This document shows positions 1 through 10,439 of a stretch of 64,000 bases of DNA, piece by piece. Where the stretch lies: NCBI RefSeq assembly GCF_000787575.1, contig NW_012236518.1, positions 558,001 to 622,000 of the forward strand, read 5' to 3'. The DNA is from Acytostelium subglobosum LB1 (taxonomy: Eukaryota; Evosea; Eumycetozoa; Acytosteliales; Acytosteliaceae). Position 1 is the first letter of the stretch. Each line of letters starts with the position of its first letter. The translations under genes and the position numbers were made by a program. Below the pieces are notes generated by a model. That model was not told the DNA's origin. It made no database searches and worked only from the letters and a program-made list of their open reading frames with translations.

Positions 1-218
1 GGCTCTGTCTGTGTATGGAATGCTCTATCGGGCAAGACCGAGAAGATCCTAACCAAGGTTCACAATACGTAAGTTGAAGTTTAATTGATTGAATGATTGA
101 ATGATTACTAATATTATTATTATTTAGAGGATCATCTATTTGTTCAGTTGCATGGAGTCCCACTGGATACGCATTTGTCAGCGGTGACAAAGACAAGAAT
201 ATCGTCCAATGGGAATAA
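1..218 (+). CDS. WD40-repeat protein, C-terminal fragment
   Basis: This is the 3' end of a gene that begins outside the window. Bases 1-68 and 128-218 translate in one frame when a 59-base GT-AG intron (69-127) is removed. The peptide is about 53 residues and ends with a typical WD40 blade: a VCVW strand end, a CSVAWSPTG strand, a GDKDK turn and a final VQWE before TAA. WD40 propellers are protein-binding scaffolds in many complexes, and the last blade alone does not identify which one this is. A TBL1-like or splicing-factor WD40 protein is possible but unproven. Nothing is visibly broken in the part seen. Confidence 0.8.
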
Positions 219-1707
219 CACCTATTAAAACTCTTACAACTTTTCTCCACTCTCCAAGTCTTGTACTATTGATCAATCTTATTGATCCAGGTCGTTTTCT
301 CTACATTTGGCACAAGTCGGCAGGTGCCATCTTGATCTTAACATTGATATCTTTGAGACTTCCATTGCTTTCTCCATCGAATAGGATCTATGAACATTCT
401 ATTAAAATCTTTGAGTTGGAATTCAAGTCGATCATTATTATCGAATGTCAATTGAAAAAGTGGACCTGGAATTCTAGGGTGACGGGTCCTCCAGATGTGT
501 TTTTGCATCAGTTGGAATAAAAATAAACCTCGAAAGCAGGGACCAGTCCTATGGTTTTGATCTTTTGCAACCCGATAGATCTACATTGTTTAAACGAGTA
601 TGAGAGTGTGCCATGTCATTATCCTCAGATGATGAGGCACTCCAGACTTTTTACCGGACAATAATATAAGTGTTGGCACGGCACGGTAATCATAATACAA
701 TTGTTAGTCCAAATTAGTTTACAGACGTGTCAACTTGGAGTCTTGATGTCCTATGATATTAAGGAATACCACCTTACATTCCAACCCTGGGGGTTCAATC
801 AGTATAAGTACCTATCTGAATGATCATACCAATTACTTCATCTTGATTATTATTATCATATATCTCATATTTATTAGTATTTGTAATAATAATCACAAAG
901 TGTAGTTGTAACAAATAATTATTTATTATTACTACAACTACTACTTAAAGGTAAATAGACAGAAATTCATTAAACAACCTTCCACCATCGATCTCTTCCA
1001 TTTTAGTATTTAGTAAACTGTTGACAACACTCACTACCACACCATATTATACGAGAGAGAGGGCTAATTAATGAGTGCCACTCACTGGTTTACCCACCTA
1101 CACACAACACTACCACATTCTTTAACTCTCTCTTGTTCTTCCCACATATCCCTCAATATACTTTCATTCATTCACTCACTCATTCTTTCTATCATACTAT
1201 CAATGTCATATGTTTATATCATTCAGATTCAATTTGAATGCAATTCATTCGTACACAATACTATTATAGAAATATTATTTAATATTAAATATATTTTCAT
1301 TTAATTATTTATATCCCAACTGCAGTATTGTTCTTGAACATAGCAGTAGTTACCCTCACTGAGACATCTACCACACCGCGCCACGAGTCAGCTCTCTCTC
1401 ACTCACTGAACAATATTATCAATCCTTATATATTCTTTCAAAACAACATATATCACTACTACTACAACTATATTAATTAGCAACCAACTTGGTCATAACA
1501 CTCAGCTGTCTATCTAATACATTGACACTGACTGACTTACTGATATTGCGTATAACACAACACTGACCATTTGTTCGAATATTAATATATTTATTATATA
1601 ATATTACTTGTTTATACTCATTCCACGTACACACATACATAGACACTAACTTGTTTTGAAACAATACGACTCAACACCAACCAAACCAACAAACAAACAA
1701 ACAAACA
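219..1707. other. Intergenic spacer, 1.5 kb
   Basis: No gene could be supported here. It holds the 3' region of the WD40 gene and the upstream region of the TVP38-like gene. From 219 to about 580 it is unusually free of stop codons in one plus frame (209-520) and one minus frame (338-580), described under findings. The rest is AT-rich with CATT/ACTC simple tracts and a run of AAAC units just before the ATG at 1708. Confidence 0.6.
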
Positions 1708-3242
1708 ATGTTCAACTCAATCGCAGCTACCATTGGATCTTCATCTATTCTTCATCAGAACGCTGCTATGAAACAGGACGGTATTGGTCTAAAGAGAAGC
1801 AAGAACTTAATATCCAGCGACTTTGATTCACATTCCAAATCCCTATTCAACAACTCCTCCGACTTATTTGGAAATAGCAGCAACAGCAGCAACAATATCG
1901 ACAGCAACAACAACAACAATAATAATAATAATAGTAGCAATAATACATACAGCTCAAGGACATCAATATCTTCACCATTGTTCTCATCACCTTTTCAATT
2001 GGGCACGACCAAAGATAATAATTCACCACAATTCCCATCAATGCCAGACTCATCAGTATCACTGCTGGACCAACAGCATGACAATGACTTCACAATCAAT
2101 GACCTGACAACGGCCGATTTGGATCAGGTGCGCGAGCAGTCATTTGACAACTCAACCACAACCAGACAACGTCTATCATTCATTGGCAATTGGCTGCTGC
2201 TTCAAATAAGGACGAGTACCTATCATACATGGATTAAGCTTGCACTACTTGTATTGGTCATTGTTGGAATATGTCTTGCTGTATTTGTATTCAAACTCCA
2301 GACACATCTCGATGTACTTCAGACCATGGTTGACAAGTTTGGCATTGTACCTGGAGGGCTAATATTCGTTGCCATATTCATCTGTCTAATTCTATTCTTG
2401 GTACCAGTTACTATTCCAACAATTCGTATGTACCCTCCTAGTGTCCCATCACTCGTTCAATGACATCTAACCTTGTAATTCTATCAAACAGTTGCTGGTA
2501 TCATCTTTAAATTATGGTTCGGTATCTTATTCGTCTGGTGCTCCTCAATGCTTGGAGCAACGATCGCATTCTTGCTTGGCAAATATGTGTTCCGTGACTC
2601 AATACAAAAGAAGATCGAGAAGAATAAGAAGTTACAAGCCATTGACCAAGCCATTGGACAAGAGGGATGGAAGATTGTCTTGTTGTTGAGACTGACACCC
2701 ATCGTTCCCGAGGCCATACTTAACTATGCATTGGCTGTGACCAATGTCAACTATATCCCCTATATAATTTGCACTGGTATTGGTTTGGTACCAGGTGTAT
2801 CATTGTAAGTATAGTCAATGAATTAATGGAATAGTCCCAACTGATACTAATACTCAATCAATCAATCAAAAAATAACAGCTTCATCTACATGGGAACAAT
2901 GATTGGAAATATATCCGAGATTGGAAAGAGGAAGCCCATGGGCAAGTCTGACATCATCATGTACGCAGTGTCTGGTGTTGCTATGATTATAGTACGTATC
3001 AAAACTTCATACTTTTCAAGATACCCTTCATACTTGTTATACTAACAATCACCTCCCTCATTCAATCACTCACTCATTAGACCATCGCCTTCATTACAAT
3101 CATCGTCAGGAGAGCAATTAACAAGAAGCTTGACTTTGAGGAGAATAGAGGCATACTGGACGAGGAGGCCAAGGAGAGACTTTTGGATGAGGATATCGTT
3201 CAAGAGCCAACTGAGAGAACGCCAATCTTTGTGATGCCATGA
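1708..3242 (+). CDS. TVP38/TMEM64-family (VTT domain) membrane protein
   Basis: Four exons (1708-2425, 2492-2804, 2880-2991, 3081-3242) give 434 residues. The first 160 residues are low complexity and hydrophilic with an Asn run near residue 70. A membrane segment follows at about 174-194, then the VTT region at about 205-370 with the family features FGILFVWCSSMLGATIAFLLGK, a conserved LLLRLTPIVPE stretch and a GLVPG loop before the last membrane spans. The C-tail is acidic. VTT proteins (yeast Tvp38, TMEM41/VMP1, bacterial DedA relatives) sit in Golgi, ER or endosomal membranes and several act as lipid scramblases. The exact role of this member cannot be read from sequence. The ATG follows an AAAC-rich leader. 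Confidence 0.88.
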
Positions 3243-4282
3243 TCAAAAGATTACAGTGTATATATATTTATATAAATATAATGTGTATAAGGCCAAACAA
3301 TACTTTAACGACGGATGGACAATCATCCCCTAGTTAAGATAACATGATGATGTTGTTTAACATGTCCGTCCAATCTACACTCTGTGTCATCATATCACCT
3401 GACATATATGTAGGTGGTCAACTACCACCTTGAGGGGTGCTTGCGTGTTAACATTGCTCATCATCCATGTTGATCAACCAGATTAGATATGTGTGTGTTG
3501 TGTTCCATTCCAATTCCTACTCATTGGCGATGCTATCGTCATGGTGACTATACACGAAAGTTGTAACTTGAGTTAGCCATTGATTGGCAACTTCACTTCA
3601 TCCTTCTTCTTTCCAGATAGTTGTCTCTTCTCTCTGTCATTGGATGTCGATAGTGGCCCAGGTTACCCAGTCAGTTCCATTTCCCAATTCTATCTGGGGT
3701 TGGGAACATTATTTGATCGCCTTCTCTTCCTGTGAATTATCTTTTCAAGCCTCTGTTGCCTCGACCACACAACCCCATGCAAGGCCAAAGTGGTGCTTCA
3801 AATTTAGTCGACCACTCGTTTGAAAGGGTGCATTTTGATTGAAAACGACCTAATTTGGCTTTATGAAGTGCACGTCCTTGCACCAATATCTGTCATTTTG
3901 ATTGACTTCGCCATACAACCTAATCGTGTAAATGGTCACTTGATTGTCGGTCACATCGAAAAGAATGTAGGGAGTTGTAACCGTGGTTACATTGTCATAT
4001 AACGGAACTCTGGAACTCATTGACTGGTTACCATCCACACACATACACACACATACAACCAATACTCATACTTACATACACATGTCATACCATGTAACTA
4101 TGTCTGTGACTGACTGACATTCAACCAACAATGTTGACGACTGACCATCCATCAATCAATCAACCATCCAATATAAATACTGATCACTTTTGTTCATTAC
4201 AAATCACTTCAGTCTAATAATAATAATCAATTATCACTTAAGCAAAGCCTTACCGCTCAATCAATCAAACATATATAATACA
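3243..4282. other. Intergenic spacer rich in inverted repeats
   Basis: No protein gene supported. Clear inverted repeats are a two-tier hairpin at 3313-3371, a hairpin with 7-bp arms at 3412-3430 (AGGTGGT/ACCACCT), the palindrome GTTGATCAAC at 3469-3478, a GCCA/TGGC stem near 3576-3590 and a pseudoknot-like arrangement at 3789-3824. A 12-base direct repeat CATTTTGATTGA occurs near 3832 and 3894. The density of pairing suggests a structured RNA or strong 3'-end signals. The last 200 bases are the promoter of the cysteine-rich gene. Confidence 0.5.
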
Positions 4283-4663
4283 ATGTACAAGCTCGTCCTC
4301 GCCCTCATCGTCCTCTCATGCGTCTACACCGCCAACGCCTCCACCTGTGCCTCCACCGGTTGCCCATCCAACCAGGCCTGTTACGGAGCCGCCGGCAGCC
4401 AGCCATCATGCTACACCTACGGTAACTGTGGTATCGTCCCATGCCCATCCGGTCAGTCATGCCTCGTCATCAACGGTCATGCCACCTGCGTCAACCCAAC
4501 CACCTGCCCAACCTGCCCATCCAACTCTGCTTGCTACTTCTTCGCCGGTACCGCTTCCCCATCATGCTACACCTACACCAACTGTGGAATCGTCCCATGC
4601 CCAGCTGGTCAGTCATGCCTCACCACCCCAACCGGAGGTCGTCAGTGCGTCAACGCTCTCTAA
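4283..4663 (+). CDS. Small secreted cysteine-rich protein with two internal repeats
   Basis: Intronless, 126 residues. A signal peptide (MYKLVLALIVLSCVYTANA) is followed by two repeats of about 50 residues. Each holds CPSN.ACY, a PSCYTY..CGIVPCP.GQSCL core and a closing Cys-Val, with the cysteines equally spaced in both copies. An in-frame ATG lies 31 codons upstream, but it would bury the signal peptide, so 4283 is chosen. Codons end almost always in C, which in dictyostelids marks highly expressed genes. The family is not one I can name; small disulfide-rich secreted proteins of this sort occur in dictyostelid matrix or spore coat, which is inference only. It converges on the FNIP gene downstream. 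Confidence 0.85.
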   Translation: MYKLVLALIVLSCVYTANASTCASTGCPSNQACYGAAGSQPSCYTYGNCGIVPCPSGQSCLVINGHATCVNPTTCPTCPSNSACYFFAGTASPSCYTYTNCGIVPCPAGQSCLTTPTGGRQCVNAL

Positions 4664-4772
4664 ATTCAATACACAGGTTAATACAATGTAATAAATTGAT
4701 TAACAATGCCTTCCTTTGGATGGCCTTCTAGTATAAACTATATATATATCCTCTCTCTCTTGATTGCTTGAT

Positions 4773-6059
4773 TTATTGGACATTAATGTTGATGGGTGAC
4801 TTGAATCTCCATCGACTATTACTGTTGTTGTTGCCACTACTACTACTTTTTAGGCCGCCAAAGATTGGCGCGCGAGTAATACCAAGACGCCAGAGTATAC
4901 CTCGTTGTGATGGTGGTCCAATGTACACTGTTGAGATTGTACATCTCTTTTGATGTTTGTTTATACATAGTGCCCAATCATTGTCCACTCTCCTCACTTG
5001 CACCACCCTGCTGTCTTGATACAATTGATACGAGTCGGCAAGATGTGGTAAACTTGTGACCAATGAATTGATTGTTCGCACTGCATTTCCAGTGTCTTGA
5101 TACAAGTTGATCATTCTCAATGGTCTGATGTTGTTGTTTGTTTGTGCGCTGATTGGTGAAGTGTTGTTGATGTTGTTGTTGTAGTACTTGCAAACATATT
5201 GGAATGAACAATCAAAGAATGAAAGTGATGTGAGTGAGCTGAGTATGCCTGGTTCAATATCTTGCTTATAGTTGGCGCTTAAAATCAGATTGGTGATTGA
5301 GCGTGGATACCAAGAGGAGTGCAAGGGATGATCGAAGCATCCTCCAAGTGTGAGAGATGTGAGTGAGCCAGGTAAGGTATCAGGTTTGATTGGCTTCTCA
5401 TTGTGGAAGCCAAAAGTAATCGATAAGAGTGATTGAGGTAGGGATCTTGGTGCGAGATGACGGTTGAACATGTATCCAAATCGCAGGTCTTTGAGCTTGT
5501 CTGGCAGAACTCCACAGGCAATCTCTCTGTTGAAGTAGTACCCCAGCGTAAGCTGAGTGAGCGAGGCTGGTAGGACACCACGAAGAATTGTACAGTCGAA
5601 GCTGCCACCTAGATTCAATGTTGTGATCGAGTCTGGCAGGGAGCCGGGGGAGATGTCCGAGTCGAACGAGTTGCCAAAGGTCAGACTGGTGAGTGACTGG
5701 GGGAGGCACTGAGGTGTGATCTTCTGATTGAAATGGCCACCTAGTGTCAGGGTCTTTAATGATGGAGGTATATGACTGAGTGGAACATCGATGCATGGAC
5801 CTCCCGCCAGACTGAGTTGATTGAGAGATGTTGATAAAACCCCAGGTGTTCTCAAGTCGTTATATGAAGCTGTCTTTATAGTTGCAGTTGTTGTACTAGT
5901 TTGTTGTTGTACTGATGATGACCACATTGAGAATTGGTCCACTTTGTAATACATGTACTTGGAGGACAGCCCAAGACAAACAATGTCAAGTCCATTGCTG
6001 TTGTTGTCCAACAATGAATTGAATATCATTCGTAGTATAATGTCTGGTAGTGAGTCCAT
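4773..6059 (-). CDS. FNIP-repeat protein (first of three)
   Basis: Intronless, 428 residues from the ATG at 6059; an in-frame ATG 19 codons earlier only adds hydrophobic residues absent from the two paralogues. The N-terminus (MDSLPDIILRMIFNSLLDN) resembles an F-box-like helix. It is followed by about eight FNIP repeats of roughly 22 residues (pattern LP.SLT.L.FG..F...I.PG.) and a conserved C-terminal segment with the VRRVDNDWALCI motif. FNIP repeats are a leucine-rich-repeat-like solenoid greatly expanded in dictyostelids; molecular functions are mostly unknown, and some members carry F-box or kinase domains. Related genes lie at 10973-12250 and 12351-13760 on the same strand, pointing to local duplication. 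Confidence 0.9.
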   Translation of the reverse strand: MDSLPDIILRMIFNSLLDNNSNGLDIVCLGLSSKYMYYKVDQFSMWSSSVQQQTSTTTATIKTASYNDLRTPGVLSTSLNQLSLAGGPCIDVPLSHIPPSLKTLTLGGHFNQKITPQCLPQSLTSLTFGNSFDSDISPGSLPDSITTLNLGGSFDCTILRGVLPASLTQLTLGYYFNREIACGVLPDKLKDLRFGYMFNRHLAPRSLPQSLLSITFGFHNEKPIKPDTLPGSLTSLTLGGCFDHPLHSSWYPRSITNLILSANYKQDIEPGILSSLTSLSFFDCSFQYVCKYYNNNINNTSPISAQTNNNIRPLRMINLYQDTGNAVRTINSLVTSLPHLADSYQLYQDSRVVQVRRVDNDWALCINKHQKRCTISTVYIGPPSQRGILWRLGITRAPIFGGLKSSSSGNNNSNSRWRFKSPININVQ

Positions 6060-6432
6060 CAAAGTTATTATTATTATTATTAAATTTGTGAGTATATGTA
6101 TTGATGAGCTAAACAAAATGAAAGAGTTTTGATCACTGATGGTTCCAATCTATCCCACACATTTCGATGCAACCCATTGCACACCCCATTCAATTTATCT
6201 GATCAAATTGTTTGTGGGGATTAATTAATTAAAATCCAATGAGCATTTAAATGTTCTTAATTATTGTGTTAATCAAAAATAAAAACACATTTAAATACAT
6301 TATTGGCATTTATGTATGTTTGAATATAGTTGTTTGGTTAATGTTGGTTGACAAAGCAATAACATATAATTGATTGATTGATTGATTGATTGGGCCTGGC
6401 ATGCACGCCACTCACTCACTCACTCTTGATCA
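6060..6432. other. Spacer between FNIP gene and scsC
   Basis: AT-rich upstream region of the FNIP gene and 3' region of scsC. It contains a run of ATTG units at about 6370-6393 and ACTC units just before the scsC stop. No further gene seen. Confidence 0.6.
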
Positions 6433-7853
6433 TTACTTGTTCATGGAAGCAACAGCCTTGATGGCAGCGTCATCGAGGTCGATGGCAGTGATGATATTCA
6501 ATCCACTCTTCTCCAGAATTTGTTGACCCAGCTCGACGTTGGTACCGGCCAGACGGACGACCAGGGGGATCTTCAGACCGATGCTGTTGCAGGCGTTGAC
6601 GACTCCCGCGGCAATGATGTCGCACTTCATGATACCTCCGAAAATGTTGACCAGGATGGCCTTGACCTGGGGGTCGGCCGAGATGATCTTAAAGGCCTCT
6701 GTGACCTGCTTCTCAGTGGCACCGCCACCGACGTCCAGGAAGTTGGCTGGGGTGCCCTTGTGCAGCTTGATGATGTCCATGGTGGCCATGGCCAGACCGG
6801 CTCCGTTGACCATGCATCCAATGTTGCCGTCCATGCCAATGTAGTTGAGACCAAACTTGCTGGCCTCGACCTCACGTGGGTCCTCCTCGTTGACGTCGCG
6901 CATGTCAAACACGGCCTTCTGGCGGAAGGATGCGTTGTCGTCAAAGTTGATCTTGGCGTCCATGGCGTAGATCTTGCCGTCGGTGGTCTCGGCGAATGGG
7001 TTGATCTCGACCTGTGTGGCATCAGACTCGATGAACAGTTTGTAAAGGTTGACCATCTGCTGCTGGGCAATGGCCAGGTTGGCGCCCTTGAAGCCAAGCT
7101 TCTGTGCCAGGCGCAGGGTCTGCTCGGGCTGAATGCCCTTGAAGATGTCGATGGGCTCCTTGAAGATGAGCTCAGGGGTCTCCTCAGCGACGGCCTCAAT
7201 GTCGACACCACCCTTTGGCGAGGCGACGAGGACGGGGCCTCCGCTGGAGCGGTCCATCAAGATGGCAAAGTAGAGCTCACGGGCGGGGTCGACCGACTCG
7301 GCCAGCATCACCTTTTGGACGAGAGTGCCATCCTTGGTGGTCTGCTTGGTGACGAGGTGCTTGCCGAGCATTTCGCCGGCCAGACGCTCAGCCTCGGCGC
7401 CAGTCTTGCACAGGTGGACGCCACCCTTGAAGCCGGTCTCTGTGAAGGTACCCTTGCCACGGCCTCCAGCATGAACCTGGGCCTTGACCACCAACTCCTT
7501 AGCATTGAGCTCCTGAGCAGCCTTTGTGCACTCTGATGCCTTTGACACCACACGCCACTTCTGAGTGTTGACTCCATACTTGTCCATCAAGTACTTGCTC
7601 TGATACTCGTGCAAGTTCAAGTGACGCACCTGTTGTTGTCCAGGGTTGAATCTCAAGAATCCCTTTATATTATTGTTATTGTTGATTATATGTTAGATAC
7701 CCTGTATTTAGGTCCATATCGGACATGTCCGTTCCGTTGTCGCATCATCCTGTCCAGTGATCCGATCGATTGTTTGATTGATTGATTGAATGAAAACTAC
7801 AAACATACAGCAGTCTGGGTGATTGGCAAACGGACTTTGTTGAACAAAGACAT
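6433..7853 (-). CDS. scsC: Succinate-CoA ligase beta subunit, mitochondrial (GDP-forming type)
   Basis: Two exons, 7853-7809 and 7662-6433, encode 424 residues. The main exon has no usable ATG at its 5' end. A 45-base first exon adds [15 protein letters not shown], a basic, hydroxylated mitochondrial presequence that joins in frame after a 146-base intron. The mature part starts at LNLHEYQSK and has the ATP-grasp features [17 protein letters not shown] and DAKINFDDN, plus the CoA-ligase segment GGGATEKQV...[10 protein letters not shown]. The tail ([15 protein letters not shown]) and core match SUCLG2 better than SUCLA2, hence the GDP-type call. With the alpha subunit it makes GTP and succinate from succinyl-CoA in the TCA cycle. 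G/C-ending codons indicate high expression. Confidence 0.93.
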
Positions 7854-8332
7854 GTCTATCTTTATATATAGTATGTGTGAGTAGTATAATAGGAGTAATT
7901 ACAAAGAGACCTCTTGTACTTGGATAGCGAACTCTAAAGTTGATCATCACCCACACAATCAAAAGCACCATCAGGCCCCACATGGGCCCAACACAACACA
8001 AATAAAATTTTAAAAAAACAAATCATTTTCGTCTATCTCCTCATTCAATTCCATCTGAACAATACTGATGTCACCAGACTAGATTGGCCAGATGATCAAG
8101 TGCACTGATCAGGTATCTGTTGTTGTCCAACTATTGATTGATTGATTGGTTGATGGAAGTGATGATGGTATGATTATTACAAATAACAAGGAATAGTATT
8201 ACTTTATGGGAATGATTGATTTGTTTGTTGGTAGTTGGATGTTGTTGGGTAAGTTACAAAGCTGTCTACCTTAATAATAATATTGATTGATTGGCTGGAG
8301 GAAGAAGAAGAAGGTGGAAAAAGGGGGGGAGT
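7854..8332. other. scsC upstream region
   Basis: Spacer of 479 bases between the start of scsC and the stop of the B-box/kelch gene. AT-rich with ATTG runs near 8139-8152. No coding or RNA gene supported. Confidence 0.55.
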
Positions 8333-10225
8333 TTAAAACATTGATCCAACAATACCTTGACCACAAAGTGGATACTTCCTGGTGTAGGTGAACTTGGTCC
8401 AGCGGGAGGTGGGGATGTCAAAGACATAGTTGTCGTTCTGATCAAAGAGGAAGATACGTGTCTTGGAGTCGTAGATCAGTGTGGGACGACAGGTGGTGTT
8501 GGTCAGTGGCGGGTAGTCAAGGTTCTCAAACTTCTTGGTGTCAATGTGGAAGCGTCTAAACACTGTTTGAGTGATGTAGTAGATGGACTCGGCCTTGCCA
8601 TCGATCACCGCACCCTGAACCAGTCCACCCGTGCCCAGCGACGAGTACAGTGTGCTCTTGTTCTCTAGCGTGTCGTAGCACTCGATCTCCTTGCTGGCGC
8701 GGCCATTGACCATCATGCCACCGACCAGGTAGATGTAGCGGCCGTCGTAGCAGGGGAACACGGTGTACTTGTGCTTGAGCATTGGCGAGAGCGGCTCAAA
8801 CTGCTTGTTCGAGGTGTTGTAGCGCTCGTTGCGGTGCACGATCTGGTGGTACTGCTTGGTGTCCTCGTGCACCTTGCCTCCAAACAGGTAGATGTACTTC
8901 TTGCCGTCGTAGGTGGCACCAATGCCACCGCCTCCCCTGTTGAGCTTCTCTGTGGACTTCTCCCATTGTTGCTTGGCCAAGTTGAAGCGGCGGAATGTTG
9001 TGATGCTGTAGTTGCCTCCAAACACATAGATGTACTTGCCATCGGCAACACACGACGATGATACAAAGGGCAGGCCTTCGGTGGCCGTGCTCTTGAGCGC
9101 CTTCCAGTCGTTCTTCTCCACGTCGTACTTGAACACAGTGGACAGGTCCATGCCATTCTCATTCCAGCCTCCGATCGAATAGAAGTACTTGATGCCCTCG
9201 TTGGACGATGGATTGTTGATCAACGACAGCTTGCTATCCTTCTTGGACTTGTCCGAGATGCTCGACGGGCTGTGCTCCTTGTTCTGCTGCTGTGTGGTGA
9301 GAGTTGGCGAGGTGGCTGGTGTCGACGTCTGCGATGGCACCTGCTGGGCGGCCACCAAGGCCGTCGTCTTCTTGACCTTCTTGACCGAGCCAATCGTCTG
9401 TACACGCTCCATCAGTTGCTTGCGCACATCGACGCTCATGTCCACATCAAAGTTGACCGTCAGCTCGGTGGCGTCCTGCAGATGCTCATTCCAGTTGGCA
9501 CGCTTCAGGTTGGAGTAGTTCTCAATGACCTCGAACTTCTTGGTGCGGTGCAGCTCGCCTGGGGTGCTCTTCTGGTAGGTCTTGGCATTCTCAATGTGTG
9601 GCTCCACGTTGGAGATGTCGCGGTCCAGCAGGGTGATGCGCTTGAGCAGCTCGGCCTTGGACAGCTCGTACTCGTTGGTGATCTCCTTGTCCAGAGTCAT
9701 CTCGCGGTGCTTTATAAGGAATTGGAGGTCCTTGAAGTGCTCGACGATGGCCGATCGACAGTTCTTTGTGTTGTCCTCCAGGTTGTTGAGCATCTTTTGG
9801 AGGTGTGCGCGCTCCTCCCTCAATGCCAGATTGTCATTGTTGGCCGTGTTGAACAATGACACCATATCACTGAATTGATCCAATGATACCTCATCGAATG
9901 TTGTATGTTGTTTATGCTCCGTTGCCAAACATAATTGACATATTGGCTTAATACAATCCTTACAATATCCAACATAAGTCTGCTTTGGATGATCATGACA
10001 ACATCTCTCTGCTGGTGTTGTTGTTGTTGGCGAAGTTGGTGTTGTTGGTGAAGTTGGTGATGCTGTTGTTGTTGTTGTCGTTGGAGTAGTCTGCTCTTCA
10101 GTGGAAGTTGACTGTTGTGGTTGTGGTTGTTGTTGTTGTGGTTCTGTTGCTATGACTGATGGTTGTTGAGGTTGTTGTTGATCATCAGTGTTACCATCAC
10201 TTGTGGTAGATGGTGGATTCTGCAT
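8333..10225 (-). CDS. B-box zinc finger, coiled-coil and kelch-repeat protein
   Basis: Intronless, 630 residues. The order is a Gln/Thr/Pro-rich N-terminus (1-75); a B-box zinc finger at about 76-115 (CCHDHP...YCKDC...CQLCL..EHKQHTTF); a helical, probably coiled-coil region to about 280; a Ser/Thr-rich linker; then a kelch-type beta-propeller from about 345 to the end with repeated GG motifs (FYSIGGW, IYVFGG, IYLFGGK, IYLVGGM) and aromatic W/F positions. The architecture resembles TRIM proteins with a kelch propeller in place of the usual C-terminal domain, but there is no RING, so ubiquitin-ligase activity is not implied. It probably acts as a cytoplasmic scaffold. Similar B-box/kelch proteins form a family in dictyostelids. 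Confidence 0.88.
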   Translation of the reverse strand: MQNPPSTTSDGNTDDQQQPQQPSVIATEPQQQQPQPQQSTSTEEQTTPTTTTTTASPTSPTTPTSPTTTTPAERCCHDHPKQTYVGYCKDCIKPICQLCLATEHKQHTTFDEVSLDQFSDMVSLFNTANNDNLALREERAHLQKMLNNLEDNTKNCRSAIVEHFKDLQFLIKHREMTLDKEITNEYELSKAELLKRITLLDRDISNVEPHIENAKTYQKSTPGELHRTKKFEVIENYSNLKRANWNEHLQDATELTVNFDVDMSVDVRKQLMERVQTIGSVKKVKKTTALVAAQQVPSQTSTPATSPTLTTQQQNKEHSPSSISDKSKKDSKLSLINNPSSNEGIKYFYSIGGWNENGMDLSTVFKYDVEKNDWKALKSTATEGLPFVSSSCVADGKYIYVFGGNYSITTFRRFNLAKQQWEKSTEKLNRGGGGIGATYDGKKYIYLFGGKVHEDTKQYHQIVHRNERYNTSNKQFEPLSPMLKHKYTVFPCYDGRYIYLVGGMMVNGRASKEIECYDTLENKSTLYSSLGTGGLVQGAVIDGKAESIYYITQTVFRRFHIDTKKFENLDYPPLTNTTCRPTLIYDSKTRIFLFDQNDNYVFDIPTSRWTKFTYTRKYPLCGQGIVGSMF

Positions 10226-10439
10226 TTTATATGTATATCCTTTATCTCTATCTATCTAATCACAATGATGTAATGTTGTGTGTGTTGTTTGAGAACAAAG
10301 TTGTAATTAGTTGGAAAAGATTGAATGAATGATGTCACAAAGGGTCGACCTTCAAGAAAAATCAAATCTTGGGTCCTCACCACAAGGTCACTTTATCTTA
10401 TTCAACAACAAACACATAATAATATCTTTATTTATTTAT

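Noticed and set aside
6520-7536. 338-codon ORF antisense to scsC
   Set aside because: Mirror of G/C-ending codon bias in the real gene; low-complexity composition and no domain.
7708-8001. Minus-strand ORF with a hydrophobic N-terminus upstream of scsC
   Set aside because: It opens with a non-ATG codon, runs through the scsC micro-exon in another frame and through CAAT intron sequence. The scsC presequence explains the region better.
9272-9859. 195-codon ORF antisense to the B-box/kelch gene
   Set aside because: Shadow of the coiled-coil region; composition follows the sense codons.
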